From the NCBI GenBank assembly GCA_023246275.1, contig JAHFIS010000041.1, positions 1 through 6,989 of the forward strand: DNA of 6,989 nt. Reading direction: 5' to 3'. This document shows, piece after piece, positions 1 to 4,924 of this stretch. Each line of letters opens with the position of its first letter. The first letter of the stretch is position 1. Source of the stretch: Candidatus Uhrbacteria bacterium (GTDB lineage Bacteria > Patescibacteriota > Patescibacteriia > UBA9934 > GWF2-40-263). The notes below the pieces were generated by a model. It ran no database searches. It saw only the letters and a program-made list of their open reading frames with translations, and had not been told where the DNA came from. A program made the translations under genes and the position numbers.

Positions 1-99
1 CCGCCGAAAGCCTCTGCAACCTACCAACAACGCACAGGAGCTGGGATGATACCAAACGGTCCGTAAGGTCCGGTCAGCCATGAGTCAGTCGCCATACTG

Positions 100-465
100 T
101 TCTGTCAGTGTCTGGGGCCCTTGCCGGTTGCCCATCCCCTCGTCCACCGGCTGCCTTCCTGGCACTGTTGGACAAATCTAGGGGACACGTTCGGCAAGGA
201 AAGCGCGGCCTGGAAGGACCGCGCATGGCGCAACGAGCCAGTGGTAGAATCGCACGCGCGATCCACGAATCCGTTCCCCGGCCAAACGTCGCGCGATGCG
301 CCGTGTGGGGTAATCCACCATACTGGTGGAAGGTATCGTTAAAGGAAGGTGCGTGGCGCCTTCCAAGATACGATTCCCGGCGTAAAGTAACGCCGAAAGT
401 CTCTCTCCTTTAAAGCCGTGTCGGTGTGACGAGCGTATCGTCCCCGGCACGGCCCTCTTTTTTTT
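100..465 (+). ncRNA. Candidate structured non-coding RNA of unknown family
   Basis: This stretch has no convincing gene but many short-range helices on the + strand. An 8-pair stem (181-189 with 272-279, one bulged C) encloses three hairpins at 203-224, 226-240 and 241-266, forming a four-way junction. Further helices are 123-128/146-151 (alternative to 142-146/169-173, which encloses 152-164), 314-320/324-330 (7 pairs, loop of 3), 333-337/367-371 enclosing 344-352/356-364 (9 pairs, one G-U), and 379-383/390-394. It ends in a strong intrinsic terminator. I looked for signatures of RNase P RNA, tmRNA, SRP RNA and the common riboswitches and did not find them. The 5' end is not defined: no good promoter is visible, and the RNA may begin before base 1. 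The sequence shows the helices and terminator; that they form a functional RNA is inference. A divergent member of a known family remains possible. Confidence 0.5.
415..465 (+). terminator. Intrinsic terminator of the candidate ncRNA
   Basis: Ten-pair stem 415-424 with 444-453 (one G-U), containing an inner 5-pair hairpin (gacga/tcgtc), followed by cc-t-c and eight Ts at 458-465. It ends rightward transcription entering from the 1-414 region and faces the leftward terminator of the next gene. Confidence 0.85.
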
Positions 466-466
466 C

Positions 467-493
467 AAAAAAAATACGGCAGATTTCACTGCC
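467..493 (-). terminator. Intrinsic terminator of the 486-1022 gene
   Basis: On the minus strand a 5-pair stem (489-493 with 478-482, ggcag/ctgcc) with a 6-base loop is followed by gta and eight Ts (A8 on the plus strand, 467-474). The stop codon of the upstream gene (486-488) forms half of the loop, so coding region and terminator overlap. Confidence 0.8.
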
Positions 494-1022
494 GAGAGAG
501 ATAGACCGCAAGCCATGGGCAGCGGTCCGACAATTCCTCGAAGCGACGCAGGCAGTCGAGGTCGGAATCGCAGCCGCGGAAGGCGGAGGCGACGTAGACG
601 AGGGCCAGGTTGCGCTGTTCATCCGCGCCATCGGCCGGTCCGTCAGGGAACGCGTCCAGCATGGCCGTGGTCCCGTCCCGCGCAGGAAGACGAAAGTCCT
701 CGACGGCGACGCTCAGGCCCGGGTCCGAGAGAACGCGTTCGATCTCTTCTAGGAAGAACCCGCTGGTCTCGCGGTCGGCGTCCGCGATCCGTGAGCGAAG
801 CTGGGCGATCGTCGCGTCATCGTTGGAAGGGATCGATCCCAAACCCGGTGGCGGCGACAGGAGCGTTTTGAGGGGGGCGACCGGCGAACGGTCGGCCTGG
901 CGAGGATCCGCGGGGGGCGGAGCGTCACCGGGGGCGCCCGGGTTCTCCGAGCGGAGAAACAGGGCGGCAAGGAGGATGGCGATGGCGAGGAGACTGGCGG
1001 AACGAACCGGGAAGGAACGCAT
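486..1022 (-). CDS. Unknown membrane-anchored or exported protein, 178 aa
   Basis: I do not recognise this protein. From the ATG at 1022 it has a short basic N-terminus (MRSFPVR), a hydrophobic helix at about residues 8-23 (signal peptide or membrane anchor, no lipobox Cys), a Pro/Ala-rich linker at about 27-62, and an acidic, helical C-terminal domain with three cysteines near residues 150-170 (motif CDSDLDC, then CPW). The likely topology is a small domain outside the membrane. An in-frame TTG at 1052 would add ten residues, but it lies inside the promoter spacer. The promoter predicts transcription starting about two bases before the ATG at 1022, so I chose that start. No Shine-Dalgarno is present, as expected for a leaderless message. 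It is divergent from the methyltransferase gene at 1082 and stops inside its own terminator. That it is a real gene is supported by the promoter, the terminator and the signal-like N-terminus; its function is unknown. Confidence 0.75.
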   Translation of the reverse strand: MRSFPVRSASLLAIAILLAALFLRSENPGAPGDAPPPADPRQADRSPVAPLKTLLSPPPGLGSIPSNDDATIAQLRSRIADADRETSGFFLEEIERVLSDPGLSVAVEDFRLPARDGTTAMLDAFPDGPADGADEQRNLALVYVASAFRGCDSDLDCLRRFEELSDRCPWLAVYLSRQ

Positions 1023-1030
1023 GGGATGAC

Positions 1031-1059
1031 AGGATAGAAGGTAATGACACAATCGTCAA
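1031..1059 (-). promoter_or_regulatory. Sigma70-type promoter for the 486-1022 gene
   Basis: Minus strand: -35 TTGACG (1059-1054), 17-base spacer, -10 TATCCT (1036-1031). The predicted start is near 1024, giving a leader of about 2 bases before the ATG at 1022. It overlaps the divergent promoter at 1044-1072. Confidence 0.7.
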
Positions 1060-1072
1060 TCCCGTGTAGAGT
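1044..1072 (+). promoter_or_regulatory. Sigma70-type promoter for the methyltransferase gene
   Basis: Plus strand: -35 ATGACA (1044-1049), 17-base spacer, -10 TAGAGT (1067-1072). The predicted start is near 1079, three bases before the ATG at 1082, so the message should be essentially leaderless. The match is weaker than for the opposing promoter, which it overlaps. Confidence 0.6.
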
Positions 1073-1081
1073 AACCCCACT

Positions 1082-2236
1082 ATGAAATTCTTTGTCCTCG
1101 GCAACCATCGGGAGCTCAGCATCGCGGAAATCGTGGCCGTCACGGGGGTTTCCGACTTCAAGTCGGTCTCGGGCGACCTGTTGCTGCTCGACACCGACAT
1201 GTCCTCGGCGACGCTGCAGGACAAGCTTGCCGGGACGATCAAGGTTGGTTCCGTCATTGGCGAGCTGGGCGAGTGGGACAAGGAAGCGTGCGCGGACCTC
1301 ATCGTGGCGATGATGGGCGAGATCACGAACCGCGTTGAGTTCGGGATCAGCGTGTATGACGCGGGCGACGGGAAGCAGACGAAGGAGCTGCGCGGCGAGT
1401 CGCAAAAGCTAGGGCTGTCGATCAAGAAGCGTTTGAAGGAATCGGGACACCCGGTGCGCCTCGTCACGTCGAACGAGAAGACGCTGTCGGCGGTCGTGAT
1501 CACGACGAACAAGCTGCTCGAGCGCGGCGGGGAGTTCGTGCTCATCGTGACGAAGGACTCGATCCTCGTCGGGCAGACAGAGGCGGTGCAGGACTTCGAG
1601 GCATGGTCGAAGCGCGACTTCGGCCGCCCGGCGCGCGACTCCAAGTCGGGGATGCTCCCGCCGAAGCTGGCGCGCATGATGATCAATCTCGCAGGCGCCG
1701 ACCCGCACACAGCGACGATCCTCGATCCGTTCTGCGGATCGGGAACGGTCCTCATGGAGGCGGCGCTCATGGGGTTCACGCGCATTATCGGCAGCGACAT
1801 CTCCCCGAAGGCGATCGCCGACTCGCAGAAAAACCACGAGTGGCTCATGAAGCAGGACCAGCTCGTCGCGACTGTCACTCTCTTTATCTCGCCGGCGCAG
1901 ACGCTCGACCAGCACGTCACGAAGCCCGTCGACGTCATCGTGACGGAGACGTATCTCGGTCCGGGCCTGCACGGCGGCGAGCATCCGGACTTCATCAAGA
2001 AGAACTTGAAGATGCTGTCGGAACTCTACCGCGACTGTTTCGGCACGCTGTTCAATCTTCTGAAGCCGGGAGGAACCGCGGTCGTCGCCTTCCCTGTCTT
2101 CCAGACGCAGATCGGCGAGCAGGAGGCGATGGGACGCACGGTCATCGAGCAGATCGGCTTCCGCGTCGCGAACAAGATCCGGTACGAGCGCGTGGGACAG
2201 CACGTGGCGCGGGACATCATGGTGCTGGGGCGATGA
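1082..2236 (+). CDS. Trm11/TRM-G10-like SAM-dependent RNA methyltransferase
   Basis: A 384-residue Rossmann-fold methyltransferase of the Trm11/Trm-G10 type, which by family knowledge methylates guanosine N2 in tRNA; the exact target here is inferred. The N-terminus (MKFFVLGNHRELSIAEI) is typical of the Trm11 leader domain. The link RDFGRPARD (178-186) precedes the catalytic domain. SAM motif I is DPFCGSGT (215-222), and the acidic end of the next strand is GSDIS (237-241). Motif IV reads TETYLGP (288-294), where CPR relatives as I recall them carry TEPYLGP, so the proline next to the acidic residue is replaced by Thr (codon acg, one base from ccg). The KPGG turn at 328-331 precedes the last strands. 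No Shine-Dalgarno is found before the ATG and the predicted mRNA start is three bases upstream, so I call it leaderless. It stands alone and is followed by a repeat cluster and a terminator. Confidence 0.85.
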   Translation: MKFFVLGNHRELSIAEIVAVTGVSDFKSVSGDLLLLDTDMSSATLQDKLAGTIKVGSVIGELGEWDKEACADLIVAMMGEITNRVEFGISVYDAGDGKQTKELRGESQKLGLSIKKRLKESGHPVRLVTSNEKTLSAVVITTNKLLERGGEFVLIVTKDSILVGQTEAVQDFEAWSKRDFGRPARDSKSGMLPPKLARMMINLAGADPHTATILDPFCGSGTVLMEAALMGFTRIIGSDISPKAIADSQKNHEWLMKQDQLVATVTLFISPAQTLDQHVTKPVDVIVTETYLGPGLHGGEHPDFIKKNLKMLSELYRDCFGTLFNLLKPGGTAVVAFPVFQTQIGEQEAMGRTVIEQIGFRVANKIRYERVGQHVARDIMVLGR

Positions 2237-2246
2237 GGGCACGGGG

Positions 2247-2281
2247 ATACGAATCTACGAATTGGCTACGAAACTTCGAAT
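2247..2281. repeat. Four degenerate 8-base repeats, (C/A)TACGAAT type
   Basis: Four related octamers: ATACGAAT (2247-2254), CTACGAAT (2255-2262), CTACGAAA (2266-2273) and CTTCGAAT (2274-2281), with three bases between the second and third. The tract is AT-rich in a GC-rich region and sits between the methyltransferase stop and its terminator. Its role is unknown; it may belong to a dispersed intergenic repeat family. Confidence 0.6.
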
Positions 2282-2290
2282 AGAAAATGC

Positions 2291-2325
2291 GCCCGGGCGA
2301 GAGATCGCCCGGGCTTTCAGGTTTT
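2291..2325. terminator. Bidirectional terminator with a perfect 10-pair stem
   Basis: Perfect inverted repeat 2291-2300/2305-2314 with a GAGA loop (GNRA type on the plus strand). T-rich sequence follows on both sides (tttcaggtttt rightward, gcattttctatt leftward). It lies between the converging methyltransferase gene and the small-protein operon, so it probably serves both. Confidence 0.8.
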
Positions 2326-2460
2326 GCGACGCGTGAGTCCGAGCATGGCGACGCCGATGCCGAGAAAAATCATGCCGATCACGAAGGCCGTCCGCTCGCT
2401 TGGCCACACGGCCGCATCGCCGGCCGCGAACGCCTCCTGAACGATGAAAAGCGTTGCCAT
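2317..2460 (-). CDS. Small single-pass membrane protein, 47 aa
   Basis: Unrecognised protein with a hydrophobic N-terminal stretch, a polar middle (AAGDAAVWPSERT), a clear membrane helix at about residues 24-42 (FVIGMIFLGIGVAMLGL) and a basic tail TRRKT that should stay in the cytoplasm. The ATG at 2460 is chosen over upstream in-frame starts because GAGG lies seven bases before it and because it overlaps the stop of the preceding small gene (TGATG), the usual arrangement for translational coupling. Upstream in-frame codons give an Arg/Pro-rich, implausible extension. The stop is three bases from the shared terminator hairpin. The coupling and the membrane pattern support a real gene; its function is unknown. 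Confidence 0.65.
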   Translation of the reverse strand: MATLFIVQEAFAAGDAAVWPSERTAFVIGMIFLGIGVAMLGLTRRKT

Positions 2461-2555
2461 CAGCAGTCCTCGTTCCCGTCCGTTCCGCCCATGAGGCCGA
2501 CGGCCAGGATGAGGCCGAGGCCAAGTACACTGACCAGTCCGATCCAAAATGCCAT
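2460..2555 (-). CDS. Very small membrane protein, 31 aa, first gene of a two-gene operon
   Basis: A 31-residue product: a hydrophobic helix over residues 2-22 (MAFWIGLVSVLGLGLILAVG) and a short acidic tail GGTDGNEDC ending in cysteine. Support for translation is strong for its size: a near-perfect Shine-Dalgarno AAAGGAG (2567-2561) five bases before the ATG, a sigma70-type promoter about 50 bases upstream, and a one-base stop/start overlap with the next small membrane protein. The two could act together in the membrane; that is inference. I do not recognise a family. Confidence 0.65.
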   Translation of the reverse strand: MAFWIGLVSVLGLGLILAVGLMGGTDGNEDC

Positions 2556-2602
2556 GAATGCTCCTTTGCCGGAACCGATCCGACATGACTTGTTGTGAAC
2601 GG

Positions 2603-2631
2603 ATGCTATCAAAAAAACGCCGGATTGTCAA
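2603..2631 (-). promoter_or_regulatory. Promoter of the small membrane protein operon
   Basis: Minus strand: perfect -35 TTGACA (2631-2626), 17-base spacer, -10 TAGCAT (2608-2603). The predicted start is near 2596, leaving a leader of about 40 bases that includes the strong Shine-Dalgarno at 2567-2561. The -35 lies within the terminator hairpin of ychF, and the spacer contains that terminator's T tract. Confidence 0.75.
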
Positions 2632-2647
2632 GCAATCAGGCGTTTTT
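2611..2647 (-). terminator. Intrinsic terminator of ychF
   Basis: Outer stem of A/T and acgcc/ggcgt pairs (2613-2621 with 2639-2647), one G-A mismatch, inner stem gattg/caatc (2623-2627 with 2633-2637), five-base loop. Leftward reading ends in seven Ts (A7 at 2611-2617). It begins six bases after the ychF stop and overlaps the promoter at 2603-2631. Confidence 0.8.
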
Positions 2648-2653
2648 CATTCG

Positions 2654-3727
2654 CTAAGCGTTCACCCGGAAGTGGCACGTGTCGCCGTCCTGCATCACGT
2701 AGTCCTTGCCCTCGACGCGGAGCTTGCCGGCCGTCTTCGCTCCGGACTCGCCGAGTTCCACGAAGTCCTTCCAGTTGATGACCTCGGCGCGGATGAAGTT
2801 CTTTTCAAAGTCGGTGTGGATGACTCCCGCGGCCTGCGGGGCCTTCGTTCCCTTCGTGATCGTCCAGGCGCGCGTCTCTTTTTCGCCCGAGGTGAAGTAG
2901 GTAATCAGGTTGAGCGCCTCGTAGCACTTGCGGATGACGCGGTCGAGGCCGGATTCCTTCAGGCCGAGTTCCTCGAGGAACGCGGCCTGGTCTTCCTTCG
3001 GCATCTCCATGATCTCGGACTCGATCTTCACGCTGATCGGCACGGCAAGGCGGTCCGGGCCGAGCGGCGACGTCCAGTTCGGGTCGGCGGCAGCGTCCTC
3101 GTCCACGTTCACCACGTACAGCATCGGCTTGCGCGTGAGCAGCGTCAGGCTCTTCACGGCGTTCTCCTCGTCCTCGTCGAGCTCGATCGCGTTCGTGAGC
3201 TTTCCGACCTCGAGCGCCGCCATAAACTTGGCGAGCGCCGACTCCTCGGCCTCGAGCTCCTTGCTCGTCCCGGCCTTCTTCTTTCCGCGCGCCGCGTCGA
3301 GGCGCTTCTGCACCGTCTCCATGTCGGCGAACGCCAGTTCCATCTCGATCACCTCGACGTCGCGCGCCGCGTCGACCGAGTTGGACACGTGGATCACGTT
3401 CGGATCCTTGAACCCGCGAACGACGTGCAGGATCATGTCCGTCTCACGGATGTTCGCCAGAAACTTGTTCCCAAGCCCATCGCCCTTGTGCGCGCCCTCG
3501 ACGATCCCCGCGATGTCCACGAACTCGATCGCCGTCGGAACGATCTTCTCGGACCCCGACTTGGCGGACAGCTGGGCCATCCGCGTGTCCGGCACCTCGA
3601 CGACGCCGACGTTCGGCTCGATCGTGCAAAACGGAAAATTCGCGCAGTCGACCTGCTTCTTGGTAAGCGTCTTGAAGAGAGTGGACTTGCCGACGTTCGG
3701 GAGCCCGACGATTCCAACTTTGAGCAT
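2654..3727 (-). CDS. ychF: Ribosome-binding ATPase/GTPase YchF (OLA1 family)
   Basis: A 357-residue Obg-family P-loop NTPase, close to the 363 of E. coli YchF. Members bind the ribosome and prefer ATP over GTP in characterised cases. Visible motifs: G1 GLPNVGKST (8-16), the YchF signature NFPFCTIEPN (30-39), G3 DIAG (71-74) followed by the family stretch KGDGLGNKFL (81-90), the NVDE element (207-210) that replaces NKxD, SVKIE (232-236), and a C-terminal TGS domain (about 277-357) with the conserved AGKLRVEGKDY and QDGD segments. No key residue is missing. The start at 3727 fits family length and places the P-loop at residue 8; an upstream extension to 3814 would cross the promoter and is rejected. 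No Shine-Dalgarno is present and the -10 element predicts a three-base leader. The stop is TAG, while the other genes here use TGA. Confidence 0.97.
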   Translation of the reverse strand: MLKVGIVGLPNVGKSTLFKTLTKKQVDCANFPFCTIEPNVGVVEVPDTRMAQLSAKSGSEKIVPTAIEFVDIAGIVEGAHKGDGLGNKFLANIRETDMILHVVRGFKDPNVIHVSNSVDAARDVEVIEMELAFADMETVQKRLDAARGKKKAGTSKELEAEESALAKFMAALEVGKLTNAIELDEDEENAVKSLTLLTRKPMLYVVNVDEDAAADPNWTSPLGPDRLAVPISVKIESEIMEMPKEDQAAFLEELGLKESGLDRVIRKCYEALNLITYFTSGEKETRAWTITKGTKAPQAAGVIHTDFEKNFIRAEVINWKDFVELGESGAKTAGKLRVEGKDYVMQDGDTCHFRVNA

Positions 3728-3736
3728 AGTGGGCGG

Positions 3737-3742
3737 AGTATA
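3737..3742 (-). promoter_or_regulatory. -10 element of ychF, leaderless start
   Basis: TATACT on the minus strand (3742-3737), nine bases before the ATG, gives a predicted start at 3730. The -35 region is only a T/C-rich tract (part of the upstream terminator) and matches the consensus poorly. The bases from the -10 to the ATG end in cccact, as they do before the methyltransferase gene. Confidence 0.6.
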
Positions 3743-3756
3743 GCCGAGGTCGCCGG

Positions 3757-3785
3757 AAAAGAAAAGAGACGCCCGTCGGGACGTC
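3757..3785 (-). terminator. Intrinsic terminator of the pyrE-like gene
   Basis: Minus strand hairpin 3785-3768: gacg/cgtc and ccc/ggg pairs with one bulged t and a gac loop, followed by tcttttctttt. The TGA stop (3784-3786) overlaps the base of the stem. The T tract falls where the -35 of ychF should be. Confidence 0.65.
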
Positions 3786-4470
3786 AGGAGTTGGCCGCGT
3801 GGTAGGCGAGGCATTCCTCGTACTTCATCCGGTCAATCTGGCCGGCTGCGTGGTAGTGGTCGACCAGCTGTCGGAAGGCAAACAGCGCGCGAAGCCGTAC
3901 GTTCTGTTCGATGAGCCGCTGGGCCCCGCCCTGCTGACGGTCGACGACGGCGAGCACGTCGCGAACGCGGATCCCGTATCGACGGAGGACGGTGATCGCC
4001 TCGAGGCTCGACGCGGCCGTCGTCACGACGTCCTCGACGAGCAGCGCGCCCTTGCCGCGCAGGGCGGAGACGTCGCCCTCGACGTCGTGAACGGTGGTGG
4101 TCCCGTCGGCATTCTCGCGCTTGGCGAGCCGGATGACCGGAACGCGGTCGTCGAGGGCCCGAGCAAGCCGGTCCGCATACGGCGTCGCCCCGTGCGGCAC
4201 GGCGGCAAGGCAGTCGATCGCGTCTACGTCGGCGTCCGACACGAGCCTCGACATCGACAGTGCGATGTCCCTGACGAGAAGGTCGGACACGGGCCCGGGC
4301 TTCTTCGGATGCCCGTCGGTCCGGCAGTCGAAGTAATACGGCGACTTCGGCAGCGACGGGTTGGCGCGATGCGCCTTCAGCTCGAAGGCGCCGAACTTCA
4401 CGGCGTTCAAACGAAGCAGCTCGTTGGCGATATGGGCTCCAGGCTCGGGGATCAGACGGATGAGTGACAT
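3784..4470 (-). CDS. pyrE: Orotate phosphoribosyltransferase-like protein
   Basis: A 228-residue type I phosphoribosyltransferase; OPRT joins orotate to PRPP to give OMP in pyrimidine synthesis. The PRPP-binding loop is LLVEDVVTTAASS (143-155), with Ala-Ala where most OPRTs have Gly-Gly. The segment FELKAHRANPSLPKSPYYFDCR (29-50) corresponds to the OPRT LKSG-SP-Y-R region in the longer form that I associate with Patescibacteria. The final VVDRQQGG (175-182) is typical of OPRT. The flexible catalytic loop reads KRENADGT (117-124) where Salmonella OPRT has RKEAKDHG, so the counterparts of Lys103 and His105 are missing. The start at 4470 has a strong GGAGG six bases upstream. No other pyrimidine gene is in the window. 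Family assignment is firm; the substrate (orotate or another base) is less certain. Confidence 0.82.
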   Translation of the reverse strand: MSLIRLIPEPGAHIANELLRLNAVKFGAFELKAHRANPSLPKSPYYFDCRTDGHPKKPGPVSDLLVRDIALSMSRLVSDADVDAIDCLAAVPHGATPYADRLARALDDRVPVIRLAKRENADGTTTVHDVEGDVSALRGKGALLVEDVVTTAASSLEAITVLRRYGIRVRDVLAVVDRQQGGAQRLIEQNVRLRALFAFRQLVDHYHAAGQIDRMKYEECLAYHAANS

Positions 4471-4476
4471 GCAAAA

Positions 4477-4516
4477 CCTCCGGCAGGATCGTACGCGAGC
4501 GACGGGTTTCCGTCAA
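4477..4516 (-). promoter_or_regulatory. Promoter and Shine-Dalgarno of the pyrE-like gene
   Basis: Minus strand: -35 TTGACG (4516-4511), 17-base spacer, -10 TACGAT (4493-4488), predicted start near 4481, then GGAGG (4481-4477) six bases before the ATG. The leader is only about 11 bases, so the message starts at the ribosome-binding site. The -35 begins within the T run of the preceding terminator. Confidence 0.75.
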
Positions 4517-4543
4517 AAAAAGCCCGTCACGAGAGCGACGGGC
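4515..4543 (-). terminator. Intrinsic terminator of the 4527-4820 gene
   Basis: Perfect 7-pair stem gcccgtc/gacgggc (4543-4537 with 4528-4522), 8-base loop, then seven Ts (4521-4515). The stop codon of the gene (4527-4529) lies in the hairpin, and the last Ts are the first bases of the next -35. Confidence 0.85.
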
Positions 4544-4820
4544 GAAGGGCGAGGGACTCCACGTCGATGGCGATGGCCTCAAGCTTGGCGCGGACGGATT
4601 CGACGAGGTCGGCGTCGCACATGGCAACCTCGATCTCCGGCAACCCGGTCGGCCGCGTCGTTATCGTAAACCGTCCTGGCGGGAGCCGTGCCGCGCTTAC
4701 GGCAAGGACGACCGGACCGAGCATTCCCTGGACGGGAACCTGGTTGCGCCGCGCCGCGACGACGATATCTCCTCGCAACGCGACGACGATGGAGATCTGA
4801 ATCCGTGTAAAATCGCTCAT
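4527..4820 (-). CDS. Unknown small protein, 97 aa
   Basis: I do not recognise this protein. It has alternating hydrophobic stretches (IQISIVVALRGDIVVAA, GMLGPVVLAVSAARL), a segment rich in Thr and Pro (RFTITTRPTGLPEIEVAM) and an acidic helix (DADLVESVRAKLEAIAIDVESL). This suggests a small soluble alpha/beta domain, with no clear membrane helix or signal peptide. The ATG at 4820 is preceded by AAGGG about seven bases upstream, a modest ribosome-binding site, and by a plausible promoter. It ends within a clean intrinsic terminator. It is transcribed alone, between the pyrE-like gene and the divergent tRNA. Promoter, terminator and GC-rich third positions make it likely to be real. Confidence 0.7.
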   Translation of the reverse strand: MSDFTRIQISIVVALRGDIVVAARRNQVPVQGMLGPVVLAVSAARLPPGRFTITTRPTGLPEIEVAMCDADLVESVRAKLEAIAIDVESLALRPSLS

Positions 4821-4843
4821 CTGCGAACCCTTGAAGTTCCCGA

Positions 4844-4872
4844 AGACTATCGAGATTCGACGTGCGCGTCAA
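4844..4872 (-). promoter_or_regulatory. Promoter of the 4527-4820 gene
   Basis: Minus strand: -35 TTGACG (4872-4867), 17-base spacer, -10 TAGTCT (4849-4844), predicted start near 4837 and a leader of about 16 bases. The -10 is a weak match (T1, A2, T6 kept). It stands back to back with the tRNA promoter, six bases between the two -35 boxes. Confidence 0.6.
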
Positions 4873-4878
4873 TGCGCC

Positions 4879-4907
4879 TTGACCCAATTTGGCCATTGCG
4901 ATATCCT
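4879..4907 (+). promoter_or_regulatory. Promoter of tRNA-Ala
   Basis: Plus strand: -35 TTGACC (4879-4884), 17-base spacer, -10 TATCCT (4902-4907), predicted start near 4914, 11 bases before the mature tRNA 5' end. Confidence 0.75.
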
Positions 4908-4924
4908 ATCGTCACAAAAGACAT

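Noticed and set aside
1..66. Possible tail of a gene entering from the left (frame 1, stop TAA at 64-66)
   Set aside because: Only 21 codons, no recognisable family and other frames are equally open; cannot be supported from the window.
181..279. RNase P RNA or tmRNA core
   Set aside because: A GGAAAG and a GGTAGAA segment vaguely recall RNase P regions, but the universal P4 partner and flanking conserved blocks are absent; no tRNA-like end or tag-peptide frame for tmRNA.
108..413. Open frame of 101 codons on + from a GTG, stopping just before the terminator
   Set aside because: No Shine-Dalgarno, no close promoter, third-position GC clearly lower than in the real genes, Arg/Trp/Pro-rich product, and it coincides with the dense RNA helices.
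925..1998. Long minus-strand frame (357 codons) across the methyltransferase gene
   Set aside because: Antisense shadow: Ser/Pro/Arg-rich product with no motif, while the plus-strand frame carries complete methyltransferase motifs.
2255..2530. Minus-strand frame of 91 codons overlapping the small-protein operon
   Set aside because: Out of frame with the coupled genes, no Shine-Dalgarno, would read through the bidirectional terminator.
2558..3805. Long plus-strand frame (415 codons) opposite ychF
   Set aside because: Shadow of ychF: Arg/Leu/His-rich low-complexity product, and it runs through the ychF terminator and promoter.
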